Of a stretch of DNA of 64,000 bases, positions 1-10,330 are shown piece after piece. A program made the position numbers and the translations under genes. The first letter of the stretch is position 1. Every line of letters starts with the position of its first letter. Source of the stretch: Schizophyllum amplum (taxonomy: Eukaryota > Basidiomycota > Agaricomycetes > Agaricales > Schizophyllaceae); contig VDMD01000113.1 of the NCBI GenBank assembly GCA_007026445.1, positions 1 through 64,000 on the forward strand, given 5' to 3'. The notes under the pieces are model-generated. The model did no database searches. It saw nothing but the letters and a program-made list of their open reading frames with translations, and was not told where the DNA came from.

Positions 1-398
1 CCAACCGTCAACAACGGGAGATCTGATAAGACATTGGAGCAGACTCACAAAGGACTGCAAATGGCGGGCGAAGTTCGTATAATGCGGAGTGTTGTTCCGC
101 CATCTTCATCATCGCCTTCGGGCGCACCGGGCATTGCCGCCAGGCTGTAGAACGTGTTGCCCTCGTGCATGTAGCGGTTGCTGTATAGAATTATATTGCA
201 GCATGTTGCCCACAGAGCAGGGGTATCACATCCAGGTGGAGCAATAGGTGGTGTTCCTATTGAGTGAAGAGAGGGGGCGCAAACACAAACACGAACACAA
301 AGGGTGATGGTTCAGGACGAGAGAGTACAATGGGACAAATGACTACCTAATCCGGCGGACTTCCCCATTGGGCCGGTCCAAGCACACCAATCCCAACA
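1..398 (-). mobile_element. Ty1/copia-like 3' LTR remnant
   Basis: On the minus strand a purine tract ending GGTGGGAG is followed directly by TGTTGGGATTGG at 398. This is the usual junction between a copia polypurine tract and its 3' LTR. The stretch runs to the window edge. The inner LTR end is not evident, and from about 200 downward the minus strand has a short open stretch I cannot identify. No paired LTR is seen, so this is an inferred remnant. Confidence 0.45.
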
Positions 399-471
399 CT
401 CCCACCTGTGCGCCGGACCGCAAAAGAACTCCCACCTAATCAAGCTCCCACCTAATCCTGCAACTCCCACC
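399..471 (-). repeat. Four polypurine-tract-like repeats
   Basis: The minus-strand octamer GGTGGGAG (or its plus form CTCCCACC) occurs at 399-406, 429-436, 445-452 and 464-471. In three cases the preceding bases on that strand are GATTA-like. Only the copy next to TGTTGGG fits the true LTR junction. The others look like local duplications of the polypurine tract. Confidence 0.5.
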
Positions 472-764
472 GAATGTGCATCCTCCTATATCCATCACGA
501 GAAGAGAATCATCTTTGGCGCATTCCTGGAAGAACAAGGGGCACGGCAGACAGAAGCGGTGGCCGAAGGCGCGGGGGAAGCGAGACGCGGTGAAGAAGGA
601 GGGGAGGGGGACGACCGACGAGCAGGAATGACATACACGCCATAAGCCTGATCCACCTGGTAGTCCTGCTCGACCTCCGCATCAAGCTCCGCGAGCGAGG
701 CGACCATGTTTGCATTGAGATGCACCTTGTCCGAGCAGCTGTGCTCGTAGGGTTATTGCAAAAC

Positions 765-1075
765 ACCCAAGCAACTGCTTGGCAGTGTATTGCAAAAATA
801 GCGAATGACTTACTTGCACAGCCACGGGCCCCTCCCGGGGCTTCCGGTGGGGGTCCCGGCCTTTGGGGGCGTGCCGGGCGGTCCGCGCGTGGTCGCCTTA
901 TTAGGCAGGGGGCAGCGCGTGGCTCGCGTCGCGTGCCCGGCTCGCCTCTGCGTGCGCTGGGCGGGATTGATGGCTCTTCCCAAACGGGAAGGGTGGTCAA
1001 TCGCCGCCCGCGTGGGTTTGTGCGCGCGCGCCGCCCCCCCGCTGGCGCCGCCTCTGGCTGCTCGTAGGTCATACA
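765..1075 (+). repeat. GC-rich foldback family, internal module A (divergent)
   Basis: The module opens with paired TTGCAAAA boxes, then runs through a CAGCCACGGGCCCCTCCCGG-type core and a GGGCGG..CGATCG-like end. It aligns by eye with modules C and D but is more diverged and lacks their AT-rich tail. The long open frames on both strands come from extreme GC content and are not taken as genes. Confidence 0.5.
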
Positions 1076-1095
1076 GATCGTGTATTAAGTGTATA

Positions 1096-1344
1096 TACTG
1101 TACCGTCCTGTATGGAAGCAACTGTCACAGGTCACAGGCCCTCGGTTGCGTTGCCAGGGTCACAGGTCACAGCCCCTTTGCAGGCCTAGGCACCTTCCAA
1201 AAGTAGTAATTTTGGCCAAAAATGCGTCAAAAATCAATTTTTTGGCGCCCGGCTGATGCCGGGCCGCCGGGCCGGGCATCTGGTTGCTTCATTTTCAAGT
1301 GTCACACCTGCCGGTTGGTTGCTTCCATACAGGACGGTACAGTA
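1096..1344. mobile_element. 249-bp MITE with perfect 27-bp terminal inverted repeats
   Basis: Bases 1096-1122 and 1318-1344 are exact reverse complements over 27 bp, starting TACTGTACCGTCC. If the outer TA is the target duplication, the repeat proper begins CTGTACCG, which suits a Tc1/mariner-type non-autonomous element. The interior has short direct repeats of GTCACAGGTCACAG and no coding capacity. The superfamily is inferred; the repeat is directly visible. Confidence 0.78.
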
Positions 1345-1905
1345 AGGGTGGATCAAGTACATAATGGGCCAAATAGTTAGATAATAAGGTAAAAAAGCGC
1401 CTAAAGTGCGACGAAATTTTTTGCCAGCATTCGGGGGCGCGCGCACGGCACGTAAGAGACCGTGAGTGGGTGGTGGATATATGCCAGTGTGGGGGAGGAT
1501 ATACAGAATATTCGACTAGCCCGGGGAAGGGCTCGTCGTCATATGAAGGGGGAACATGGCGGGCGCGCGCGGGTAGCGCTGTCGGCAGCGGGAGGACGCA
1601 AGTGGGGCCGCCGCCGCTGCGCGGCTGGTATTTGACCGGCTGGGGGACCAATGCAAGCGGAGGAGGGCGCTTGCACAGGCCGTGAAGGGCCAGGGAGGAT
1701 GAGAGGGGGTTCGAGAGACGGTGGCGCGGGTGGCTGCGTAACGCGCAATCGCGCTGCCGTCGCTTTCCCCCGCGCACGCCGACACCGCCAGCGCATAGCC
1801 CGCAACATCCTACGCCTACTGTATGGGCGCAGAGGCACGCAGCGGCGTAAGTGGACGGCGCGGGAGTGCGTCCTCTGCCTCTGCGCGTGTCACCTTATGC
1901 CATTC
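1345..1905. other. Gene-free interval
   Basis: No gene or repeat was recognised. Several overlapping GC-driven open frames lie on both strands with no domain resemblance. Confidence 0.4.
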
Positions 1906-2470
1906 CCTTATTGTAATACATCCCGGCCACTATCGGGGGGCTTATTGCAACACATACGGTAAGGTCATCGGGGCCGGCAAACTCCGGTCTGCCAGCCAAC
2001 GCAGGTGTTTTGGGCCTTCCGAATTGGGATCCGGCTCACGGGAGGCACCCGAGCCATGGCCCCACGTGCTGCCCGTTTGGGCAGGCACACGCGGGTCGCT
2101 TGCCGCGCCCGCCCGACGCCCTCGCGCTGGTCGGGGCGCGATTGATGGCGCGTCCCAATCGGGAAGGGCGGGCGATCGGCGCGCTCGGGGGCGCCGCGCG
2201 CGCACGCCGTCGCTCCCTAGCGCTCGTTGGTAGTAGAAATCAATAATATTATGAACTATATATACATAATGTATGTATGAAGGGGGTGGGGAGGGTGTGT
2301 TACAAAAAAAAACACTAAGAAGCGCGGACAAAAAAATTTCGCGAGCGCGTAGCGCGCTCGCTGGCTGGGCGAGCACGCGTACGCGTCATTGGGAAGTGGA
2401 AGATGGTGAAGGGGGAGGGGTGTTTTAAACAGGAAACGAGCTCGCAAGGAGCTCGCTGCGCCGGGGCGCT
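1906..2470 (+). repeat. GC-rich foldback family, internal module B
   Basis: The core, about 1930-2215, is almost identical in inverted orientation to 8475-8760 (module E). It is followed by an AT-rich strip with AAAAAAATTTCGC, a GCGCGCTCGCT stretch and a GAGCTCGCAAGGAGCTCG hairpin at about 2438-2455. The same order of parts is seen in modules C, D and E. No protein is assigned. Confidence 0.7.
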
Positions 2471-2810
2471 TGCGCGGCGGCGATCAGGGTGACGGCGGAC
2501 GACGCGCGGGAGCACGGGCAAAGAGGAAGTTGATGCTCAGTGGCGCGTGATGGATGGTGTCCGAGCTCAGGGGGGGAAGCTTGTTGTGCGAGATGGGGAG
2601 GGGAGTGGCAAGCGGGGCGTGGGGTGTGGGGCATAGCGCGGTGGAGGCGCGGGCACGGCGATGGCGGCGGGGCAGCGGCAGGAAGCGCCGGCAACTATGC
2701 GTACGCGGCCCTCGTCATGCCGCTGATTGACTTGGGGTGCGCGGAGTGGCGGTGGGCGCGGCGTGGTGGGTGGTGTGGGTACTGGCAGGTAGGTACAGCT
2801 GATGTCGTAA

Positions 2811-3360
2811 AGCTTTTGCAAAAGTAGCTGGACTTTTCCGAGCAACGAATTGCAAAAGCGTGGAACCCCTACCCCACACAGCCACAGCCCCCTCCCGGGC
2901 CTTCCGGCAGGGGCCCTGGCTCACGGTAGGCTGCCGGGCCATCACCTCCAGCCCACCCGATTAGGGCACGGGCTCACGGGTCGCCCGCCGCCCACGCCCG
3001 GCTCGCCCTCGCGCTTGCCGCGGGCCACGTGCACTCCCCGTCGCCTTCCTGTTTGGGCAGCGCGGGCGATCGGCGCGCTCGGGGGCGTCGCGCGCGCCCG
3101 CGCGCCCGCGCTGGCGCTCATGGTTGCTCGAGGGGGTAGTAAGGATGCTTATATTAAATTAACTATGTATATAATTGCTATGTAGTGGGGAAAGGGGGAA
3201 ATATACTAAAAAAGCGCTGCCAAAATTTCTCACCCGCGCGTAGCGCGCTCGCTTTCAGGGCTGGGCGAGCGCGTGTACGTCGTCGTGATGAGGGTAGGGG
3301 GGAGGGAGTGTTATGCCCAACAAAAGACGAGCTCTCAGGGAGCTCGTCGTGCGAGGCGCG
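2811..3360 (+). repeat. GC-rich foldback family, internal module C
   Basis: It starts at paired TTGCAAAAG boxes. Its 2820-3090 core is nearly identical to the reverse complement of 5860-6130 (module D), so a shared conceptual peptide of about 90 residues appears in both. An AT-rich strip, an AAAATTT box, a GCGCGCTCGCT stretch and a GAGCTCTCAGGGAGCTCG hairpin (about 3328-3345) follow. Confidence 0.72.
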
Positions 3361-4659
3361 CACGGAAGGACGGGTGGAACGCGCGTGCGTGCGGGGCGAT
3401 CGCCGCGAGAGCGGCAGATGGCGCGCGGGCGAGGCACGGCTATCGGGGAGCGGTGGAGGAACATCTTGTGCCGAGTTTGAGCACACTGCGGGCCCCGGTG
3501 TAGAACTTGTCGCACAGGAGGGGGGTGCGGCGCTAAAGGCTTGCGTGGCACGGATGCAGGCGTGGCAGGGGCGGCGGGCAGCGGCGTGTGGCCCACCGGG
3601 GGCTGCAATATGGTGTTGAAAGCGATGGAGGGCAGGGGGGACCCAGTGGAGTGCACGCGTGTCGCAAAAGGTGACGCGAGTTCCCGGTGCAAGGAGTACT
3701 CAAGCGCCACCTCGTACGACACTTTGCGCGTCTACTGGGTTCTGGAACTGTGGATGGGAGGGAGGGGCGAGATCGGGGGGCGTCAAGAGGACGTTCAAAA
3801 TGCGTGTAGCGTCGAGAGCGCTGCGTGCGCGTGCCCGATCAACCGTCGAAGGTTGGTGGGTGCGGGGGCGGGTGTTGTGGGCGCCCGCCGCGTTTAGAGC
3901 GCGATGGGGCCCACCTCCTCGCTTTCGAGATACTTCTGATATGATTGTTAGTTGAAAGCGAGCAACGGGTGGTCAGCACGCACCTGCCGCGCGGGATCGT
4001 GCACGCAGCGCGCATCCCGCGCTCTGACCTCGTTCAAACGAGCGCGATTTTTCTGCTGAACGCGCGGAGCGGCCTTTCCAGGGCTCAGTCATGAGTTTTG
4101 CCGAAAAAAGAGGGGAGGCAGGGGCGACCGGGAGGTTACGGTGGTTGAGGGGAAGAGCGAGCGGATGGTGATCGCGTCCGTTCGGCCTCCCGGGCCGACC
4201 TCCGAGGCTCGCCGGCGACGCGCTCGACGCCGCAGGCGGGCTTCCGGAGGCATTCTGGCGCAGTTTTGAAAGCCGGAGAGTATAAGGCACATCTACAAGT
4301 CCTGAATAAACGAAAACCCGATGAAATTCCGTTCAAACCTGAGGCCATAAGTGCTGCTCTTCTTCAGCCAGGTATGTACCAGTTTACACTTATACTTAAG
4401 GCATCCCCTGCCTAGTTCAGGCCTTATACCACAGCCCTGAGTTTCAGTCAAAGTTGGGATGAATTAGTGCAGTCTACCCAAGCCAGATACAGCTGTATTT
4501 GAGCATCAGGCCTCTGTAGATGAATCAGATTGAGGGATAGATCCAATGTGTAGATAGACATAGTTGGAATTGAACGATTTTCAGGCTACTCCGTGGCTTT
4601 ATAAACACAGTAAAGACAGATATAGAAGCAAGATAGCATGTAAAGAACACCCCACGAAC
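3361..4659. other. Gene-free interval between repeat modules
   Basis: The left part is GC-rich and continues module C. After about 4260 composition drops towards AT, with short open runs, one of about 35 codons from 4281 ending at a GGTATG donor-like site. I could not match any of it to a gene. Confidence 0.4.
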
Positions 4660-4965
4660 TTTTGAAGCGATCAAATGTCCCGATGCGCGGCCATCGCGTT
4701 ATGTCCCGCCTCGAACGCGCTCGAAATGAGCGCGTTCGTGACGTGACATAACGCGTCGCACCCTCCTCTCCCGCCATCGTCGACGCGTCGCGCGCTCAAT
4801 AGCGCGTCGATCGACGCCAGTTCTTCAATAGTGGGGCGCGGGGACTCTGGGGAGTCCCCCTCAGGTGCGTTTGCTTTCAGAACATCAGAAATCAGCTGAC
4901 TACAGAGTAGATACAATAGCTGCAGAGCGTGTTTGACGCTCTGCAGCTACTCCCGCGCATCCGCA
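4660..4965 (-). repeat. Terminal block F1 of the foldback family
   Basis: Inverted relative to 6425-6738. It contains a hairpin at 4917-4949 with 13-bp arms (TAGCTGCAGAGCG) and a second at about 4837-4858 around GGGGACTC..GAGTCCCC. The minus frame reads a peptide with EGDSPESPRP, shared with block F2. Confidence 0.68.
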
Positions 4966-5578
4966 TCGCGTCAAGGCGCAGATGTACCACCCCCTGCATA
5001 TCTCGCCCACTCGCCGCGTGTGCTAGGCGCCGCGCGCTTCCAGTCGCCCACCGTCTCCCACACCATGGCCGTCACTTCGGCGGGCTAGTGCCCGCTGTTT
5101 GACGGCTCCCCCTACCCCCGCTTTGTCTAGGCAGGACTAAAGCGGGTAGTGGAGGGTGATCGCCGACGCGCTGCCCCGGGGACGCGCTCCGCAAGCGACG
5201 GCGGGCGACACGCGCAGGTACCCGCCAATACCCGCGCTGCTCGCTGCGTGACCCTCCCCCCCCCCACTCCCGGGCGCGACGACGCGCTATCTGCAGTATG
5301 ACAGAGCGTCGCGAGATAGGCGGGCTGCATTCGCGCTGCCCTTCGCTGCCCTCGCCACCGTCGCGCCCACGCCCGCGCCCGCGCCACACGCCTACCCGCC
5401 ACACGCACCACTCCCCGATTCCGCGCGACGAGCCCTGCCCCGGGGCTCGTCCGCTTTTACTTCCCTCTTCGGCCCCCCTCCCTCTCGCAGGCAGCCGCAC
5501 GCCGCCACTGCGGATCCGCCGTCGCTGCGATCGCCGCGCACGCGCAACCGCGCTGCGCCCCGCCCCGCCCTGCTCACA

Positions 5579-6142
5579 GACAAGCTCCTCGAGAGCTTGT
5601 CTTTTGGGTGGAGCGCTCCCCTCCCCCATCCCCCCTTACTGTGACGCAAGCGCGCTCGCCCAGCCCAGCGAGCGAGCGCGCTACCGAGCACGCTACGCGC
5701 CAGCGAAAATTTTCGCTTCGCTTTCGCGCATTTTTCCTGTATTTCCCCTTCTTCTCCATATTAATAGCCATTATATATATGAATACTATTCTAATATACG
5801 GGTTTTTACCAGCCTGAGAGCGACCCAGAGCGCCAGCGGCGGCGGCGCGGGCGCGCGCGACGCCCCCGAGCGCGCCGATCGCCCGCGCTGCCCAAACAGG
5901 AAGGCGACGGGGAGTGCACGTGGCCCGCGGCAAGCGCGAGGGCGAGCCGGGCGTGGGCGGCGGGCGACCCGTGAGCCCGTGCCCTAATCGGGTGGGCTGG
6001 AGGTGATGGCCCGGCAGCCTACCGTGAGCCAGGGCCCCTGCCGGAAGGCCCGGGAGGGGGCTGTGGCTGTGTGGGGTAGGGGTTCCACGCTTTTGCAATT
6101 CGTTGCTCGGAAAAGTCCAGGTACTTTTGCAAAAGGGCTACG
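5579..6142 (-). repeat. GC-rich foldback family, internal module D
   Basis: Inverted copy of module C. The order of parts on the minus strand is TTGCAAAAG boxes, GC core (6130-5860), AT-rich strip, AAAATTTTCGC, GC-rich GCGCGCTCGC stretch, then a hairpin AAGCTCCTCGAGAGCTT at about 5581-5599. The hairpin sequence differs from modules B, C and E but its position and pairing are kept. Confidence 0.7.
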
Positions 6143-6424
6143 TCTACAGGTGGTAGGTAGGTGATCGCCACACCCGCCCTCGCTTGCAGAGGGACCCGCC
6201 GACGCTGCAAGCCGGCCCATACCTTTCACTACCCGCCTCAGTCCTCGTAGGACAAGGGGGATGGCGGGGTATGCGTCGGAAGGCGAGCTAATGCTCGCCT
6301 TCATGACGGGTATGGGGTGGGCGACGGTGTGCGCGCGGGCGCGCTTGCAATTGCGCTCATGGGTGGGGGGGTCTTGTGATACGCCCGGGTAGTCGTCCAT
6401 CTCCTATGGACAATGTTTGAATGC

Positions 6425-6738
6425 AGGAGTAGCTGCAGAGCGCACAAGCGCTCTGCAGCTACTAACTCTATGTTGTTTTTAGCTTATTTAATGGTGCTGT
6501 CAATAGAGACGCACCTGAAGGGGACTCCCCTGAGTCCCCGCGCCCCATCGCCGAAGAAATGGCGTCCATCGAAGCGCTATTGAGCGCGGCGTGCGTCGCG
6601 GATGACGGTGGAAAGAGAGACAATCGCGTTATGTCACGTCACGAACACGCTCATTTCGAGCGCGTCCGTGGCGAGACGTACCGCGATCACGGCGTATCGG
6701 GGCCCCCGATCGCCTTCAAACTTTCTAGATTTACATCG
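6425..6738 (+). repeat. Terminal block F2 of the foldback family
   Basis: It begins with a perfect hairpin, arms 6428-6442 and 6449-6463, 15 bp each (AGTAGCTGCAGAGCG), six-base loop. A second hairpin lies at about 6528-6547. The plus frame from about 6508 reads through EGDSPESPRP and an ASIEALLSA segment that matches block F1. Confidence 0.7.
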
Positions 6739-6952
6739 GATTACATAGTGTACTAGCTTGAGTGCCCACTTTAAGTAAGAGAGCTCAGGAATATATCAGA
6801 ACGTCAACATAGTACCCAAAGCCTGCTCCCCCGACTCCTTATTCTACTTGTCTGGAGGGTTTGAGGCCTTATGAGACTTCAAATAAAACTGTATAGTGTA
6901 GGGAATTCCTATATCTACATGCTCCAATACTGACTGTATCTGAGACTTAAGA

Positions 6953-7039
6953 TAGTGACCCAGAAAGCACTGAACCCTCCCTAGTGACCCAGAAAGCACT
7001 GAACCCTCCCTAGTGACCCAGAAAGCACTGAACCCTCCC
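6953..7039 (+). repeat. 29-bp tandem repeat, three exact copies
   Basis: The unit starts TAGTGACCCAGAAAGCACTG and occurs at 6953, 6982 and 7011 without mismatch. No function is apparent. Confidence 0.9.
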
Positions 7040-8258
7040 TAGTGAATGAGTGAAATCTGGAACTACACTCACTAGAGCTCTGACACTATATCTACATGAT
7101 TTTTGCTTCAAAACAAGTTCCCTCTTTTGTATCATAGACCTATAATTGTATACTAATGGACCCTCTATTGAAAGTGGTGTCGGAGGACTGCCGAAAGGTT
7201 GCCGGCGTCGTCAAGCGCGTCGGTGGCGAGGGTCGGCAGTCCGGCCCGGTTCGCCGCCCGCGAGCAATCGCCGCCTCTCGACCTTCAACTACCGCCCTCC
7301 CGACCTCGCCGCCGCGCTCCCGCCCCACCCCCTTCCTCATCTCGATCCCGCGCATCAAATACAATAAAAATCGGCACCTCACCTGTCGATCAACACGCAA
7401 CAAATACGACACTGCAGATGACAGCGCGGGAAGGGAGGTGCGTGCGGATGCGCCGCAGGTGCGTGATTACGCCCTGCGCGTCGTTTAGTACTAATATATA
7501 TACATCATAGATGTCAAGAGTGAGCTCGGCGCGAGTGCGTCGCGGCTGTCGCGCGAGCGATCGTCGCGCACGCTCGCTGCTCTCACCGCTGATCAACCAC
7601 GACCAGCGCAATGAGGCTGCGTGGGGGAGCGCGTCCAACGGCTGTCCAATTGGACAGCCAACCCCCTCCCCCCCCTACCCCCTCTTTCCTCCCTCCTCCA
7701 CCCTCTCCTTGTCCGCTGAGCGCTCCGGTGCCTTCGAACAAGGGTCACACCGCTTGAGGTCTCACCGCACTGGGACCTCGCGGTGCAGCCCTTGATCGGG
7801 ATCAGAGCACCTCAGCTGACTCCAAAAAGAAGGGGTATGAGCGCGCTACGCTGGCACAAACCGCGAACACAGCGAGGTAGAGCAGCAGGCGTGTGGCGCG
7901 CGTACGCGCGCCACATCGCCTCCGCCTGCAACTGTGTCTCTACTGGCGCAGGACTCCAAGGACGCCCATCCCCAGCATCTAGAGCACGGGGCATCGATGT
8001 CGGCACGCACGGACGGACGCGTTCTGCGGCGCCCGTCGCGCGACCCCGCCGTCGATGCCACAGCCGCGCCACACCCGCCTGCTGCGCACCCCCCCCCCCC
8101 TCCCGCGCGACGAGCCCTATTCTGGGCTCGTCCTCGTCTACCTCGACCCTGAACGTCCCCGCACCGTGTCCAAATGGCCCAGCCCCCCGCGCGCCCGTGC
8201 GCTGACCGCAATCGGCGATCGCGCCTCACCCCGCCATCCCGCGCGCGCCCCGCACAGC
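7040..8258. other. Gene-free interval, probably body of a second foldback copy
   Basis: No gene recognised. It lies where the interior left half of the module E copy would be expected, but I find no inverted partner for its right terminal block F3 at the left edge, so the boundary is unknown. Confidence 0.35.
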
Positions 8259-8770
8259 GAGCTCTTACGAGCTCGTTTCCTGTCTATATAAACCCCTCCC
8301 CATATCCCCCTTCGCAACGATGCGTACGCGTGCTCGCTACGCACCGGCGAAAATTTTTTCTTTCGCGCTTGTTTTGCAAATTTTTACATATACCACCCCC
8401 TCCCTCCTCTTTTATTTGCACAGTACACATATATCACATTAATATATCTCATTCTGCGACCTATTACAGCCCGGCGCGACGCCCCCGAGCGCGCCGATCG
8501 CCCGCCCTTCCTGATTGGGACGCGCCATCAATCGCGCCCCGACCAGCGCGAGGGCGTCGGGCGGGCGCGGCGAGCGACCCGCGTGTGCCTGCCCAAACGG
8601 GCAGCACGTGGGGCCATGGCTCGGGTGCCTCCCGTGAGCCGGATCCCAATTTGGAAGGCCCAGAACACCTGCGTTGGCTGGCAGACCAGAGTTTGCCGGC
8701 CCCGATGACCTTACCGTAAGTGTTGCAATAAGCCCCCCGATAGTGGCCGGGATGTATTACAATAGGGGTC
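8259..8770 (-). repeat. GC-rich foldback family, internal module E
   Basis: Inverted near-identical partner of module B (8475-8760 versus 1930-2215). A GAGCTCTTACGAGCTCG hairpin (8259-8276), an AAAATTTTTTC box and an AT-rich strip precede the core on the plus strand, mirroring module B. Confidence 0.72.
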
Positions 8771-8909
8771 CGACATCAGCTGCGCGTGTGGGGGTTGATG
8801 AGGGGGAGGGGCGATGGGAGAGCGCGCTCGCGCGCGGAGACGTCTTGGGGGAAGACGGGGGTGGCTTATGACCTTGCTAGCGACATCTGGAAGCGGGACG
8901 CACGCACAC

Positions 8910-9200
8910 AACTGGCTGCAGCGCGCTCAGCACGCTGCAGCCGTTGCTAGATACACAATTAGCAATAGTTCAGCTCATTTTTGTAAGCACACGCACCTGA
9001 GGGGGACTCCCCTGAGTCCCCCGCACCCCTGTGTTGAGAAAGCTGCGCCCATCGACCCGCTATTGAACGGGGGGCGCGGCGCGGATGACGGCGGGAGGCG
9101 AGCTTGACGCGCTACGTCACGTCATGAACGTGCTCATTTCGGGCGCGTTTGTGGCAAGACGAAGCGCGATTACGAGTCATCGTCTGCGTCGATTGCTCTC
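8910..9200 (+). repeat. Terminal block F3 of the foldback family
   Basis: Direct copy of block F2, more diverged. The first hairpin survives with changed sequence: arms 8914-8923 and 8933-8942 (GGCTGCAGCG / CGCTGCAGCC). The GGGGGACTCCCCTGAGTCCC hairpin is also kept. The F1/F2 reading frame is broken here by stops. Confidence 0.65.
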
Positions 9201-9401
9201 ATACTTCGTAGATTAGCATAATATACCAAATACTGCTGATATTTGAGCTCACAGCACTGTAAACATACCAGGAACATATCCAAATTGCCTAGCAATGCTC
9301 AAAGATCACTCTTGCAGGCCAGTAATCATGCAATTCTGAATTATCTGAGGTACTTCGGAGCCTCTGGATAGCTGAGATCTATCTAGTAGCTCTGCAGATA
9401 C

Positions 9402-9809
9402 TTGCTCCAACAAAGCAAGCGTCAGTCCATGGTCTCCCTCTCCTCCACGGAGTCCGAGTACATCAGATTAGCGAATGCGGGTCAGCACCTAGCCTGGCTA
9501 TGCTCCTTCTTTGAGGAACTTGGGCAGCCGCAAAATGGGTCGATGGAGCTCCGGTGTGACAACCGTGCAGCTATCATCCTCAGCCAGGACCCGCAGTTCC
9601 GAGCGCAGACCAAGCACATCCAGCAAAAGTACCACTACATCCGCGATGGGCTTGTGGCAATGGGCAAGTGCGTGGTGACTTGGTATCCTACCGACGAGAT
9701 GGTGGCGGACATATTTACCAAGCCCCTTCCTCACGAGAAGCATCTCAAGTTCTGCTTGGGCATGGGCTTACGGCCAGGCTCGAGTGGGAGTGTCAAAAGT
9801 GGTGGGTAG
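9402..9809 (+). pseudogene. Ty1/copia RNase H fragment
   Basis: The frame encodes the C-terminal RNase H of a copia polyprotein. It opens at SKRQSMVSLSSTESEY, then has a LRCDNRAAIILSQ segment, TKHIQQKYHYIRDGL and the terminal VADIFTKPLPHEKHLKFC motif. These are the standard last motifs of the family. Gag, protease, integrase and reverse transcriptase are absent upstream, so it is a 5'-truncated remnant of about 135 residues. The stop at 9807-9809 lies about 95 bases before a candidate polypurine tract and LTR, the usual layout at the 3' end of a copia element. Confidence 0.85.
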
Positions 9810-9903
9810 GCGGATGAGCCTGCCTTCAGCCCGACGCACCGTGTCACATCACACGGTGCATCCTGTGGGAACTATGGGCTCGCAGTACTCCTCCAACCCG
9901 CGA

Positions 9904-10310
9904 GGGGGGTGATGTTTTCTTTTTTCCTTTATTGTCACACTATCCATGATTGTTCCGTGCTGTACTATATTCACGACGCTACGTTCCCGGCGTCGGCGCG
10001 GGCCCTTCGGCCCCGCGTCGACTTGAACTCACTATCTCACAGTCACGTGTCGTACGATACTCATGTTCGGCTATGACTACAATATGATCATCCTTCTTAC
10101 CATCATCCGTTTTTTCCCGCGCTCGCCCAGAGAGGCTCGCGCTAGACGAGAGGATAGGTAGTTGAGCGGGATCCGCGAGACTATCAGCAGTCGCGGCGAG
10201 CGGAAGCCGCGAGCTGCGATTGCACCTCTCGCCAAAGGGCGACCACTCTGCGTAGCCTAGCGCTCATCCGCGGCGATCCCCTAGCGGACTACGCATAGTC
10301 TCCGCAAAGT
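9904..10310 (+). mobile_element. Candidate LTR after a polypurine tract
   Basis: GAGGGGGG at 9902-9909 is followed by TGATGTTTTC at 9910, a plausible polypurine-tract/3' LTR junction for the copia remnant upstream. The right end was not found, and the next element's 5' LTR should lie in the same space, so ownership is ambiguous. No second copy is present to test it. Confidence 0.4.
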
Positions 10311-10330
10311 GGACACTGTGGGATCCGTGG

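Larger units (their letters stand above)
4660..6738. mobile_element. Apparently complete GC-rich foldback element
   Basis: Block 4660-4965 and block 6425-6738 are inverted copies of each other at about 300 bp each, and enclose module D. Both ends approach CTTTTGAAGCGATC / CTTTGAAGGCGATC, suggesting a defined terminus. Each block carries two conserved hairpins. No transposase-like frame is present, so this would be non-autonomous. No target-site duplication could be fixed. It is the only copy in the window with both terminal blocks. Confidence 0.65.

Noticed and set aside
509..1206. Overlapping open frames on both strands in GC-rich DNA
   Set aside because: GC bias removes stop codons; no domain, no introns, and they overlap repeat module A.
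1942..3185. Long frames shared between repeat copies (e.g. a peptide with SREPDPN and one with RRLPVWAARAIGALGG)
   Set aside because: Sharing is explained by near-identical repeat DNA; the frames are open on several strands and lack start context.
6953..7039. CRISPR-like array
   Set aside because: Three direct repeats without spacers; the genome is eukaryotic.
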